Assembly (NCBI GenBank): GCA_011682385.1
Contig: JAACET010000004.1
Coordinates: 1-47,097, forward strand
Length of the DNA: 47,097 nucleotides
Direction of reading: 5' to 3'
Source: Actinomycetota bacterium
Lineage (GTDB): Bacteria > Planctomycetota > Phycisphaerae > JAACET01
The notes under the pieces: generated by a model
The model's input: the letters and a program-made list of their open reading frames with translations, nothing else
What the model was told of the DNA's origin: nothing
Database searches by the model: none
Program-made: the position numbers and the translations under genes
Shown: positions 16,486 through 26,335 of the stretch, piece after piece
Position numbering within the stretch: position 1 is the first letter of the stretch
Layout of the letters: every line of letters starts with the position of its first letter

Positions 16486-17542
16486 TCATGGTCGCTCCAG
16501 GTTGAAAGATTTCTTGAAGAAATCTGCTGTCTTGCGTCCGCTCCACTGATGCCCGCCTTCGAACAGGTCTAATTCCAATTTGTCCCGAACACCCGCGGCA
16601 GTGTAGATTCGCTCGACTTCATGGAAGCAATTCGTGGCAGAATCAACCAAGAAACAATCGTCATATATGCCGATTTCGACAAGCAGTGGCCTGGGGGCAA
16701 TCAGACCCTGTAGGTCCGGAACGTCGCAACGCTCATACAGCCCCGGAGTAATCTGACTACCACAGAAATTGATATCCCTCATACCAAAGTCCGCAAAACG
16801 ACCACTGTAACAAATGATGTCGGTGGCCTTGATACGCTGGTCACAAATACCAACCCAGGTGGCCATCGTTCCGCCAAAGCTCAAGCCCATAACCCCTATA
16901 CGCTCGGCGTCGATAAAATCCTGGCTGCAAAGGTAATCCAGAGCACAGCCGGCATCATGCAGGTCCATGCCCAAAACCGTCATACCCAGTATATTGGCTC
17001 TGAGGTAATGGAGATTACATATGTCGCGCCCGCTGGTATTATTATTAAAGTGAGGTTTGCGACGATCGTCACGTTCGCCAAAGCCCCGCCAATCTATGGC
17101 AATGACAGCGTAGCCGGCTTTAGCCATCTGTAGGCCGTAATCGTAGTTATGCTGTTTGATATTGGCCCGAAGCTCTGCCGAGCCGTGATTGCCCATGACC
17201 GGTTCCTTGCCGAACGGCCCGTGCCCGTGACAGGCCAGAATACCGGGCAGCCTGCCCTTTGCCTTAGCCAGTCGAAAAAGATAGGCCGTGGCTGAAAGGC
17301 CTGCTTCTACATCAAAAACTATCTTCTGTTTTAATCAGATATTCTTCCTGCCACTCAGTCAGAATCTCAGGATTCAGGGGTACTTTCTCGGGCACACGCC
17401 CCAATGTAGCCTTGATCGCAGGAAGCAGCTCTTTTTGCCATTTCTGCCAATCCTGCCTGCTAGAGCCGGAGAATCGATACTGGGGATTATGGCCCGCTGC
17501 CAGTTTACGAAAATATGCGTTTACAGAAAGGTTTCGTTTCAT
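16486..17542 (-). pseudogene. Alpha/beta hydrolase (acetyl-esterase-like), frameshifted
   Basis: One gene of about 351 codons split by a single-base frameshift. The 5' part starts MKRNLSVNAYFRKLA (GGAG upstream) and ends prematurely at TEDSF-stop at 17312. The 3' part continues one frame over as FDVEAGLSATAYLFRLAKA and includes LACHGHGPFGKE. The break is at a run of five T on the coding strand (AAAAA, 17314-17318); with four T the frame joins as TEDSFDVEAGLS. Catalytic parts are present: nucleophile GLSFGGTMA, Asp region IGIYDDCFLVDSA, and His in EGGHQWSG. The family acts on ester-linked carbohydrate or dienelactone-type substrates. It could be a real mutation or a homopolymer sequencing error. 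The intact 3' frame alone would give 236 aa from 17196. Confidence 0.85.
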
Positions 17543-17621
17543 TTGGGATTTCTCCATGCAGTTTTGCTTTAGTCCTGCAAAGTTATGGGTTTGCTCGTGT
17601 CGCAGGATGCTGTCCCGATGC

Positions 17622-17800
17622 TCACATCTCGTGGCGCAGCGCAGCCATCTGGTGACAGATGAATTTCTCAACCGGAAAAGAGACGCCCCCGCTTTTCACT
17701 GTGAAGGGTACCTCTTTTTCCCGAGGATCCAGTGTAATCCTGGACACGCCCCCAGGCAAGCGCAACTTGACATGTACCGCCCGGCGATTTATCCGCAAAT
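17622..17800 (-). pseudogene. C-terminal fragment of a larger protein (beta-sandwich tail like those of glycoside hydrolases)
   Basis: On the minus strand, the last 50-60 codons before the stop at 17622 read as well-formed protein: RRAVHVKLRLPGGVSR, ITLDPREKEVPFTVKSGG and VSFPVEKFICHQMAALRHE. Alternating strands ending in an H-Q-M-like motif resemble the C-terminal beta-sandwich of several carbohydrate-active enzymes. The sequence upstream loses this character and runs into the start of the ABC gene on the other strand, so only a tail survives. It lies directly upstream of the hydrolase gene on the same strand, suggesting a former operon. The family assignment is tentative. Nothing else is seen in 17543-17981. 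Confidence 0.4.
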
Positions 17801-17981
17801 ACGGACTTGTCAAGGCCCTCGAAATACAGCATAATGTAGGACAGTCGCCTGCGATGGATGATCGTGGGCAGAAAGTGATATGGTGAATCCCGGTTCGCAC
17901 AGATTGGTATAAAGAATGGGCTCAGATCACTGGGACGAGCCAACAAGGTGAATCCATCTTGACACAATTAAAGGTGTATTT

Positions 17982-20645
17982 GTGGTCAGAAACTTTTCAA
18001 TCCCCATAGCGGCCCTGGTATTGCTTGTTTCATGGACGAATTGTACAAAGGCTCAGGACGAATCGGACAAACAAACAATTAAACTTAGAGCCTGGGGGGT
18101 GCCCACCAGTTCCAGCGGAGTTAGTAGTCTGGCAAACTTGCGAGTCCTGGAGGAATTCCAGAAAAAATTTCCCTATATTAAGCCAGTTTCCTCCACGGGC
18201 ATCCGCATGCCCGGTGGGTCCAGGACCATGAACATGGTTCCCCTGATGCAGATTGCCGGGGATATTCCAGCCCACGTTATGTATGTGAATTTCCGGCAGT
18301 CCGATACCTACATCCGGAACAAGTTTCTTTATCCGCTCGACAAATATATTGAGAAAACTCTCGGTCTGGACATCACGAATGGTCAGAACATGGAGCTGGA
18401 CGAGTATCTGGCTGAATTGGCGAAATCTCCCGAGTACGAAACAGAAATCGAGCCGCGGATTCCACATCAGTGCTGGGAAGTTATGCGCCGCGAATGCCCT
18501 TATAAAGAGAAATGCCTGTTTGCAAAGGTGAACGGCGGGCAATGGGAGTTTGATCCGACAGAAAAACACTACCACGTGTGGGCCTTTCCGCAGGGGCCGC
18601 TGGTCACGGCGCTGCTGTATCGCAAGGATCTGTTCCACGAAGCAGGGCTTCCGGATCGGGTGCCGCGAACGAACGAAGAATTCTTTGAGTTTGCCAAGAA
18701 GCTGACTAATCCGGCGGAAAATCGCTTCGGCGTGAATATGCCCCTGGATGAAGTGCTGTCCTACAGAACACTTAGCTTCCTATACTCAGCTGGCGGCCGA
18801 CTGGTTGATCGTGACGAAAACGGTGAATGGCGGTGCCTGTTTGATAGTCCCGAGGCGGTGGAGGCCTACTTCTTCGTAGCCCGTCTGGTTCATGAGCCAT
18901 TTAAAGGGCCTGATGGAAAGACGATGTCGTCGGTAGTCTATTCCGGCGAAACTCGCGGCGGACAGGTCTACGTTGCAATGCAGTTTGCCAACATCGACCA
19001 AAGGGTCTTTCGAAACCAAGACCCCAATGTTATGGGTTTTGGGCCGGTGCCCCTAGGGCCAACGGGAAAGAGGGGCAGTGAGTTCAACTCTAGAATGACC
19101 GGTATTTTCGCCGGGCTGGAAGGTAAAGATAAAGAAGACATACGCGACGCGGCCTGGGAATACATCCGCTTTTATGACGGTCCGGAGGCCAGAAAGATCC
19201 GCACCAAAGTGTATGTCGAACACGGCCTGGGACGGTTCGTTCAGCCTGATCTTCTCAGAGCTGCCGGCTACGAAGAATATATTCGTCAAATCCCTAAAGG
19301 CTGGCCCGAAGCATATCAGGAGGCCCTAAAGACCGGTGTGCCTGAGCCTTATGGTAAGAACTGCCAGAATGTGTATAGCTATGCCTCCAAGGGCATCAAC
19401 CAGATCCAGACCGATAAGGAGGTAAAAGAGGCGATTGTAGCTCGCAAAGAGGCCCTGGACGCCGGCGATGCGGCGCTGGCTGCAAAGTGGGAAGGGCGAG
19501 CCAAGGAACGGATCAGGGATATCCTCAAGGTGCAGGTTCGAATAAGCAATGACAAGATGCTGGATATCCTTGAGCCGACAGAGCGCAAAAAACGTAATAC
19601 CGTTGCGACCATCGTGGCTGTATCGATCCTGGTAATCTTCGTTCTGTTGTTCCGCAAGGTTTTCAAGGTATTCGACGCGGCACAACTGCGCGACCCCGGC
19701 GCACCCAAAGGCAAATGGCAGTTCACTCGCTACAAATGGGCCTACCTGTTGCTTGTTGTGCCGGTAGGCTCGGTCATACTTTGGCAGTACTACCCCTTGG
19801 CCAGAGGCACCGTGATAAGCTTCCAGAACTATAACATTCGCGGCTTCTACGAATGGGTGGGGATGGCCAACTTTGCCTCGGCCCTGTATGATGTGGAATT
19901 CTGGTACTCCCTGTGGGTCACACTGAAATATGCCTTATTGTTCATGCTATTCGGGTTTACGGCTCCTATCGTGCTGGCCTTTTTGCTGACCGAAGTGCCC
20001 AAGGGCAAAATACTCTACCGGACCATTTACTATCTGCCGGCGGTACTGACAGGGCTGATTGTGATCTACCTGTGGAAGAGTTTCTACGGCCAATATGGCA
20101 TGATAAATCAGGCGGTTAACTTCTTTGTACACATACTGAACTGGCTCCCTGGTGTTCAGCTCGCGGAACTGCACAAGAATTGGCTGAGAGATCCACAACT
20201 GGCTCTGATCTGCATCCTCCTGCCTGCTATCTGGGCGGGCATGGGACCAGGCTGCCTGATATACCTGGCAGCGCTAAAGACAGTGCCAGAGGAGATCTAC
20301 GAGGCTGCCGATATCGACGGGGCGGGGATACTGCACAAGGTCTTTTACGTGGCCATTCCCAACATCAAGGCCCTGATCATGATTAACTTCATCGGGGTCA
20401 TGGTGGCGACAATGAAAGGCAGCGGCAACATGGCTTTGGCCATGACCGGTGGTGGGCCATACACGCCGTACGGCCAAACTGAGTTTGTGGGACTAAAGAT
20501 TTTCTTTCAGGCCTTCGGTTACTTGCGTTTCGGGGTGGCTACAGCAATGGCCTGGATATTGGGGTCAATGCTGGTCGGGTTCACGGTTATACAGTTGCAG
20601 AAACTGAGCAAGATGGAGTTCAAAACCGCAGCCGGGATTAAGTAG
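17982..20645 (+). CDS. ABC transporter: solute-binding protein fused to MalF-type permease
   Basis: 887 aa. Residues 1-24 look like a signal peptide. About 30-535 resemble an extracellular family-1 sugar-binding protein, including LLYRKDLFHEAGLPDRVPRTNEE and GRLVDRDENGEWRCLFDSPEA. A TM helix at about 540-558 links to a permease domain (583-880) with six hydrophobic segments and the EAA loop EEIYEAADIDGAGILHKVFY, which docks the ATPase. It probably imports an oligosaccharide or uronide. Starting at GTG 17982 with AAAGGTG upstream, it is followed after 10 bases by the MalG-type gene. No ATP-binding subunit lies in the window, so a shared ATPase must be supplied from elsewhere. A separate SBP gene is the usual arrangement, so the fusion is notable. 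Confidence 0.88.
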   Translation: MVRNFSIPIAALVLLVSWTNCTKAQDESDKQTIKLRAWGVPTSSSGVSSLANLRVLEEFQKKFPYIKPVSSTGIRMPGGSRTMNMVPLMQIAGDIPAHVMYVNFRQSDTYIRNKFLYPLDKYIEKTLGLDITNGQNMELDEYLAELAKSPEYETEIEPRIPHQCWEVMRRECPYKEKCLFAKVNGGQWEFDPTEKHYHVWAFPQGPLVTALLYRKDLFHEAGLPDRVPRTNEEFFEFAKKLTNPAENRFGVNMPLDEVLSYRTLSFLYSAGGRLVDRDENGEWRCLFDSPEAVEAYFFVARLVHEPFKGPDGKTMSSVVYSGETRGGQVYVAMQFANIDQRVFRNQDPNVMGFGPVPLGPTGKRGSEFNSRMTGIFAGLEGKDKEDIRDAAWEYIRFYDGPEARKIRTKVYVEHGLGRFVQPDLLRAAGYEEYIRQIPKGWPEAYQEALKTGVPEPYGKNCQNVYSYASKGINQIQTDKEVKEAIVARKEALDAGDAALAAKWEGRAKERIRDILKVQVRISNDKMLDILEPTERKKRNTVATIVAVSILVIFVLLFRKVFKVFDAAQLRDPGAPKGKWQFTRYKWAYLLLVVPVGSVILWQYYPLARGTVISFQNYNIRGFYEWVGMANFASALYDVEFWYSLWVTLKYALLFMLFGFTAPIVLAFLLTEVPKGKILYRTIYYLPAVLTGLIVIYLWKSFYGQYGMINQAVNFFVHILNWLPGVQLAELHKNWLRDPQLALICILLPAIWAGMGPGCLIYLAALKTVPEEIYEAADIDGAGILHKVFYVAIPNIKALIMINFIGVMVATMKGSGNMALAMTGGGPYTPYGQTEFVGLKIFFQAFGYLRFGVATAMAWILGSMLVGFTVIQLQKLSKMEFKTAAGIK

Positions 20646-20655
20646 ACAAGTAAAA

Positions 20656-22665
20656 ATGCCTATTATCAGCGAAATAGGAAGTCGCAGCCTCAAGGTCCGC
20701 CTGGTTTACGGGACAATATTCCTTGTCCTGAGCATCGGTGCGGTGACCATGATTTATCCACTGATGCTGATGCTTTCGGGTTCAGTCAAGAGTCAGACCG
20801 ACATCATGAAGATCTCGCCCTGGCCCAGATACTGGTTCGACGAGTTGGCCCTCTTTCAGAAATATACCGAATCCAAATACAACGTCTCCCTGCCCGAAAT
20901 TGAGAAGGCCTGGCATCGGACGGTGCGTATTTACGACAAAATTGAAGAACCCGTACCCTGCGATCCGCAGCTTCTGGAAAGTTTCCTCGCCTGGCGCCAA
21001 CAGTGGCCCTGGTGGACATTGGGTCATGCCCAGGGCGGTAGTATGTTGCCCGAAAATGGGCGAGAGTTCCGCAAATTGATGTCCGAACGCTTTGGTGGCG
21101 GCCCAATCGGGCTCAAGGCTTTCAACACCGAAATGGGTATGCCGCTCAAGTCCTGGTCTGATGTACAGCCTCCGGTGCAGGGAGTGTTCCGTTACCCACG
21201 CCCGAGGCAGGGCCTTGTGGCGGCCTTCCTGGACTTCGCTGAGAAACAGCCCGTCCGCGATCGAATTATTCCCAACCTGGATGGTGAGTTCTGGAAATTG
21301 TATCTGGTTCCCAAATATACCAACGATATCGAGCAGTATAACCAAAAGCACGGGACGAATTACGCCGGCTACGATGATGTAATGCTGAGCGAACGCGTTC
21401 CCAATGGCGAGCTACAACGGGCCGACTGGGAAAAATTCGTCAGAGAACTGCTGGATTTCCAGTTCATTCGGCTCTCGCCTGAATTGACCGAATCGTATCG
21501 TAGGTTTCTGGCCAGTGAAAGTAAGTATGCCAGCGGCATAGCGGAATACAACCGCAAATTCAACAAGACATACGCATCCTTTGATGAGATTCCATTTCCT
21601 ACGACACTTCCCGCAGACCGCATGGAGCAGGTGGACTGGGGTGAGTTCATAAAAAATCGCCAGTTCTGCCCAGCCGAGGGTATTGAAGTGTATGGACCTC
21701 GGCAAGCCTTCGAAGAGTACGTGGCCAAGCAACGAGGCGTTCCCGTAGAACAGGTCAGACCCCTACGGCCACCGATTGCTGCGGCCGACTGGAACGATTG
21801 CATGGCCAACAAGAGTCATTACCGCTGGGAATTCACCACCAGGAACTATAAACAAGTCTTTGATTATATCCTGCTTCACGGAAGGGGAATTCGCAATACC
21901 CTCATCTACTGCTCGCTGGCAGTCGGCCTGGCCCTTCTGGTCAATCCACTGGCAGCCTACGCCTTGAGCCGATACAAACCGCCCAGCCAGTACAAGATAC
22001 TGCTGATCTGCATGGCTACTATGGCCTTTCCGGCTGCGGTGACCATGATTCCTGCCTTTCTCCTACTCAAGCGGTTTCCACTATGGTCGCTGCTGGGTGG
22101 CGGTGTGGGATTCGCTGTGGCCATCTGGCTGATCAGTAAGTTTTTCAAGAACCTCAAAGAGTCGATTCGGCTGGTCTTGTCCCTTGGTGTTGGGATACTG
22201 GTCGGGGTGTGGTTGATGCCGGCGGTAACAGGCAAACCGTATGTCAGTCTTCTAAATACTTTTGCAGCCTTAGTGTTGCCCGGTATGGTCAACGGCTATA
22301 GCATCTTTCTGTTGAAGGGGTTTTTCGATAGTCTGCCACGCGAGTTGTATGAAGCCGCCGATTTGGACGGGGCCAGTGAATGGACCAAATTCTGGTCGTT
22401 CACCATGAATCTTTCCAAGCCCATCCTGGCCGTGATAGCCTTGGGGGCCTTTACAGCCGCCTACAGTCAGTTCATGATGGCCCTGATAATCATTCCCGAT
22501 CGGAACATGTGGACGCTTATGGTCTGGATATTTCAGTTACAGAGCACTGCCCATCAGGCGGTCGTTTACGCCTCGCTGGTGATTGGGGCTATCCCGACGT
22601 TCCTGATCTTCGTGTTCTGCCAGGGAATCATCATGAGAGGTATTGTCGTGCCAACAGAGAAATAG
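20656..22665 (+). CDS. MalG-type ABC permease with large repeat-bearing extracytoplasmic insertion
   Basis: 669 aa, more than twice the usual 270-300. TM1 is at about 16-40. The loop between TM1 and TM2 is expanded to roughly residues 50-405. Within it are two diverged copies of a unit with about 70-residue spacing: YTNDIEQYNQKHGTNYAGYD (221-240) to DWEKFV, and YASGIAEYNRKFNKTYASFD (291-310) to DWGEFI. The core permease resumes at about 410, with EAA loop RELYEAADLDGASEWTKFW (562-580). A second insertion of about 57 residues (about 474-531) between two core TMs adds a probable membrane hairpin. It forms the second half of the heterodimeric channel with the preceding fusion protein. The enlarged loop could contact the fused binding domain (inference). 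Confidence 0.87.
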   Translation: MPIISEIGSRSLKVRLVYGTIFLVLSIGAVTMIYPLMLMLSGSVKSQTDIMKISPWPRYWFDELALFQKYTESKYNVSLPEIEKAWHRTVRIYDKIEEPVPCDPQLLESFLAWRQQWPWWTLGHAQGGSMLPENGREFRKLMSERFGGGPIGLKAFNTEMGMPLKSWSDVQPPVQGVFRYPRPRQGLVAAFLDFAEKQPVRDRIIPNLDGEFWKLYLVPKYTNDIEQYNQKHGTNYAGYDDVMLSERVPNGELQRADWEKFVRELLDFQFIRLSPELTESYRRFLASESKYASGIAEYNRKFNKTYASFDEIPFPTTLPADRMEQVDWGEFIKNRQFCPAEGIEVYGPRQAFEEYVAKQRGVPVEQVRPLRPPIAAADWNDCMANKSHYRWEFTTRNYKQVFDYILLHGRGIRNTLIYCSLAVGLALLVNPLAAYALSRYKPPSQYKILLICMATMAFPAAVTMIPAFLLLKRFPLWSLLGGGVGFAVAIWLISKFFKNLKESIRLVLSLGVGILVGVWLMPAVTGKPYVSLLNTFAALVLPGMVNGYSIFLLKGFFDSLPRELYEAADLDGASEWTKFWSFTMNLSKPILAVIALGAFTAAYSQFMMALIIIPDRNMWTLMVWIFQLQSTAHQAVVYASLVIGAIPTFLIFVFCQGIIMRGIVVPTEK

Positions 22666-22684
22666 AGAAAGAGATATCCCTGTC

Positions 22685-23926
22685 TTACATAAAAACTGGT
22701 TTTATATGCCTTTCATAAATATTTTCCGTGACATTCTCAGCAATGGTTTCATCGTATTTGTCTAAGACCTTCAAATAATCGTCACCCATTTCAGCGGCGA
22801 TTTTATAACCAACATGCAGTAGTTGGCGGAAATGCAAATTATACTGTGGGTATCTTTGATTATGCCGCAGTGTATTAGCGTATTCTTGGCCGGTCCAGCC
22901 TTCAACAACCTCCGGCGGAGGAAGCAGTTTCTTGTCAATATCAATAACTGTACTATAGGGGCCGCAAAGTTCTTCGAATCGGCCCAGAGCATTGTGGTAA
23001 ATATTTTTTGCAATTTTCAATCCTTCACCGCCGGCCATAGCCAGACCAATGAGCTCCTCCAGCCATGTCGTACCAGCCGTCTTAATGTGCAGGCCAGCGC
23101 CGGTTTTTTTCAAGGCTTTGTTAATCGGTCCATAAATGGAAAACTTGTCGCTCCCGGAATGAATACTTAATTTTAGATTCTCAGGCAACCCAAATTCGAC
23201 GACGGCAGTTTTTATAACAGCCAAATCTGCTTCAAACTCCCTGGCAAATTGCTCAACTCGTCCAATGTAATCCACTCCTTTATTGAATCTTCCGGTGAAC
23301 TTAGGCGCAATTGTCTGTGCCGCAATACCCTCCTCAGCGATAGCTGCGAGAATAAAGAACATTTCAACCGCTGTTTGAGGTTCATCTGCTTCGTCCATTG
23401 ATACTTCAGCTATGAAATTACTCTGGCCTTTAATTGCTTTGATGTGCTGGTAGATTTTACCTGCTTCTTTTACGGCCAGTAGATATTTTCGCGTGATGAT
23501 CTCAATTTGCTCTCTGGAAATATCAGAACTTCCTTCAATCTCTGTGGCGAGCAGGTGGCTATATTTTTCATATTTGCTGACGAATGCCTTTATGTCATCT
23601 TCGTCGGCAGGTCGGCCAATAGAATCCGCTACATCAATAGTGTAGAAATCACTCGAAGGAACAAACAAATCGACATTCTTCAGGCCGATGTGGTCGGCGT
23701 CGACATGATACGTGCCCTTCCAGCCTAAAGACTTGACGGCCTCGTCTGCCTCAATGCGTACATCAGCCGGCAACGTTTTGATAATGGTATGTTCCCGGTG
23801 CGATTTGTTCCATACCGGCACAATGTCAACACCTTGTTCTTGGGCCTTGATTATCGACCGCAACTGTGCTTTGCCCTGTCGGCCAAACCTGTCGCCAACG
23901 CCAAATGAATATTTTCCCAGCTCCAT
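22685..23926 (-). CDS. uxaE: Tagaturonate epimerase family protein (UxaE-like)
   Basis: 413 aa from the ATG of MELGKYSFGVGDRFGRQGKA, chosen because TGAGGTG lies seven bases upstream; the frame extends 18 codons further without one. UxaE enzymes interconvert D-tagaturonate and D-fructuronate in galacturonate breakdown. Conserved-looking segments include VPVWNKSHREHTII, YHVDADHIGLKNVDLFV (possible metal ligands Asp/His), KLSIHSGSDKFSIYGPI and LHIKTAGTTWLEELIGLA. Assignment is by recalled family resemblance and is good rather than certain. It is convergent with the ABC permease genes, 19 bases apart. The DNA is visibly AT-richer than its neighbours and an IS3-like remnant lies just upstream, suggesting transfer. 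Confidence 0.75.
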   Translation of the reverse strand: MELGKYSFGVGDRFGRQGKAQLRSIIKAQEQGVDIVPVWNKSHREHTIIKTLPADVRIEADEAVKSLGWKGTYHVDADHIGLKNVDLFVPSSDFYTIDVADSIGRPADEDDIKAFVSKYEKYSHLLATEIEGSSDISREQIEIITRKYLLAVKEAGKIYQHIKAIKGQSNFIAEVSMDEADEPQTAVEMFFILAAIAEEGIAAQTIAPKFTGRFNKGVDYIGRVEQFAREFEADLAVIKTAVVEFGLPENLKLSIHSGSDKFSIYGPINKALKKTGAGLHIKTAGTTWLEELIGLAMAGGEGLKIAKNIYHNALGRFEELCGPYSTVIDIDKKLLPPPEVVEGWTGQEYANTLRHNQRYPQYNLHFRQLLHVGYKIAAEMGDDYLKVLDKYDETIAENVTENIYERHIKPVFM

Positions 23927-23967
23927 TGTTGAACACCTCATGAATAGGTTGTCACTTTCATCAGTGA

Positions 23968-24174
23968 TCATTGTAGCCAATATGCTGTATCATCGCCAGC
24001 TTCTTGACGCAGCAACACACTGATCCGACGATATCCATATCTGGGCCAGCGAAGAGCCCGCCGACCGTGAAGATACTCCACGGTTCGCCGCCAGCGGCAG
24101 TAGCTCTGCGGGCTGAGTTCAATTTTCCGGCAGACTTCTTTTCTGATAGGTGTTGATTTGTTGCCCCATAGATG
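23968..24174 (-). mobile_element. IS3-family transposase (OrfB) remnant
   Basis: In the 431-base gap before typA, a minus-strand frame open from 24174 to a TGA at 23968-23970 reads STPIRKEVCRKIELSPQSYC, then RWRR and later RWPRYGYRRISVLLRQEAG. This matches the N-terminal part of IS3-type OrfB, where a helix-turn-helix segment is followed by the YGYRRI-x-x-LLRREG motif. The catalytic DDE core is missing and no terminal inverted repeats are seen, so it is a dead fragment. The rest of the gap (24175-24357) holds no gene that I can support. Confidence 0.6.
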
Positions 24175-24357
24175 CTAGAAGTACTTTCTTATGCGTTTGC
24201 ATCGCGACACCCTTCCGGTTTGATTAAAAGTAAATCACAATCTGAACCGTCGCCTTGAACTGTTCTATGACGATATAAATGTAGGAAATCTGTCCTTCGA
24301 AAGTTCGGATCAGGCCTGAACTCCTGAACTAAAAAGTTATATTCACGCGAGAATTGA

Positions 24358-26205
24358 ATGAGCAGACAGAATATACGCAGTATAGCCATTATCGCACATG
24401 TCGACCATGGCAAGACAACACTTGTCGATCAGCTACTCAGACAGAGCGGTCTTTTCCGCCAGGGCGAGCTTGTCGGTGACTGCATACTCGACTCCAATCC
24501 CCTGGAGCGCGAACGCGGCATCACCATCCTCTCGAAAAACTGCGCGATCGACTACATCAACCGCCACGGCAGCCAGTTTCACATAAACATAGTCGATACG
24601 CCGGGCCATGCCGATTTCAGTGGCGAGGTCGAACGCGTGCTGATGATGGCCGACGGCGTTTTGCTGCTGGTCGACGCCTTTGAAGGTGTGATGCCGCAGA
24701 CACGCTATGTGCTTTCCAAAGCACTGGCCAGGGGACTGAAGCCTGTGGTGGTTATTAATAAGATGGACCGTGCCGATGCTCGGCCCAAAGAGGTACTCAA
24801 CGAGGTTTTCGATCTTCTGGTCGATCTGGGGGCTGAGGATCACGCTTTGGATTTTCCAGTGGTCTACGCCTCTGCTCGCGACGGCTGGGCGTTGCTGGAT
24901 GCAGACAATTGCCCCGTCGACGGTCGGGGCGATATTCATGATTTGTTTGATGTGATTATTGAGCACGTGCCCGCGCCCCAGTTGGACGCCTCGGCCCCGC
25001 TCCAGGCTCTGATAACCACCCTGGATTACAGCGATTATGTCGGCCGAATCGGCATCGGTCGCGTCTTTGCCGGCCAACTAAAAACAAAACAGAAAGTCGT
25101 GGTAATTGACCGGCACGGAAAGCACACAACTCAGCAGATCAGCCAACTCTTTCGCTTCGATGGACTGGGCCGAAAGGAAACAGACCTCATAGATGTAGGT
25201 GATCTTTGCGCAGTGGTCGGCCTGGACAACATCGACATCGGTGATACGCTTGCCGATCCGCAGAACCCTGTGGCTCTTCCAGCCCTCAAAGTAGACGAGC
25301 CGACATTACACATGAGCTTCCGCATCAATGATGGGCCGTTCTCCAAACAGGAGGGCGAGTACGTAACCAACAGCCAGATTCGCCAGCGACTGAACAAGGA
25401 ACTCCAAACCAATGTCGCTATGCAACTGCAAGACTGCGGCGATCAATTCGTTGTCTCTGGCCGGGGGCTATTGCACCTGGGCATACTGTTGGAAAACATG
25501 CGGCGAGAGGGCTACGAGCTGACCGTCGGTAAACCGGATGTTATCTACCATTACCAGCAAGGCAAACGACTAGAGCCCATCGAGCGTCTGGTAATCGATG
25601 TGCCGTCTGAGAGTGTTGGCTCAGTCATGCAACTTCTGGGTGATCGCCGGGCGGACATGATCGGTATGGAAGCCCTGGGCAGTCGTACCAGAATGGAGTT
25701 TATCATACCTGCCCGCGGCCTGATCGGTTTGCGAAATCGCCTGCTGACCGCTACACAGGGTGAAGTGATTATGCATCACCGTTTCTACGAGTATGGGCCT
25801 TTTTGTGGCCCGATCCCCGGTCGAGTCAATGGGGTTATGATCGCTACGGAAATCGGACAAGTCACCGCCTATGCCATCGAACAGCTCGCTGACAGGGGAG
25901 CCATATTCGTCGAACCGGGCCAGCGGGTCTATGAGGGACAAATCGTCGGCGAGCACTGCAAGGAAGGTGACATACCGGTAAATATCGTACGCCAAAAAAA
26001 GCTCACCAACGTCCGCTCCGCGACCAAGGAAGCTACCGTAACTCTCAAGGTCTCGCGCCGCATCACACTGGAGTGGGCTCTGGAATATATAGCCGACGAT
26101 GAGTTGGTGGAACTAACGCCACAATCGATTCGACTTCGAAAACGCTGGCTCAAAGAAACCGACCGCCGTAGAAATGCGCGAAAGCTGCACAGCTCCAAGG
26201 ATTAA
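24358..26205 (+). CDS. typA: Ribosome-associated GTPase TypA/BipA
   Basis: 615 aa, the usual family length. Translation-factor-like GTPase involved in ribosome assembly and stress or cold adaptation. G1 is AHVDHGKTT (residues 13-21), the switch I region is ERGITI, G3 is DTPGHADF, G4 is NKMD, and G5 is YASARDG. Downstream are the EF-G-like domains III and V and the TypA-specific C-terminal domain, with [19 protein letters not shown] and a basic tail ([17 protein letters not shown]). The start at ATG 24358 fits the family N-terminus ([18 protein letters not shown]). No obvious operon partner; the RRM gene is convergent. Confidence 0.96.
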   Translation: MSRQNIRSIAIIAHVDHGKTTLVDQLLRQSGLFRQGELVGDCILDSNPLERERGITILSKNCAIDYINRHGSQFHINIVDTPGHADFSGEVERVLMMADGVLLLVDAFEGVMPQTRYVLSKALARGLKPVVVINKMDRADARPKEVLNEVFDLLVDLGAEDHALDFPVVYASARDGWALLDADNCPVDGRGDIHDLFDVIIEHVPAPQLDASAPLQALITTLDYSDYVGRIGIGRVFAGQLKTKQKVVVIDRHGKHTTQQISQLFRFDGLGRKETDLIDVGDLCAVVGLDNIDIGDTLADPQNPVALPALKVDEPTLHMSFRINDGPFSKQEGEYVTNSQIRQRLNKELQTNVAMQLQDCGDQFVVSGRGLLHLGILLENMRREGYELTVGKPDVIYHYQQGKRLEPIERLVIDVPSESVGSVMQLLGDRRADMIGMEALGSRTRMEFIIPARGLIGLRNRLLTATQGEVIMHHRFYEYGPFCGPIPGRVNGVMIATEIGQVTAYAIEQLADRGAIFVEPGQRVYEGQIVGEHCKEGDIPVNIVRQKKLTNVRSATKEATVTLKVSRRITLEWALEYIADDELVELTPQSIRLRKRWLKETDRRRNARKLHSSKD

Positions 26206-26335
26206 CAAGGATGAAACCAAAGCCGTGCTTCACGCAAAACCGGCCCCGCCACGCCCGTTTGTCATATTTGTAGATATTGAAAAAAACGGCCTAATGGCCA
26301 TCTTCTAACGCAGAAATGTAATTTCCGGGACCGAC

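Noticed and set aside
16157-16546. Minus-strand reading frame containing AGLEPATCGLGNRRSIQPELRA
   Set aside because: It is the antisense translation of tRNA-Arg plus flanks, a well-known spurious ORF class. The tRNA folds perfectly on the plus strand.
17959-17990. TTGACA upstream of the SBP-permease fusion gene as a -35 element
   Set aside because: A 17-base spacer would put the -10 on top of the GTG start codon and no TATAAT-like sequence is present there.
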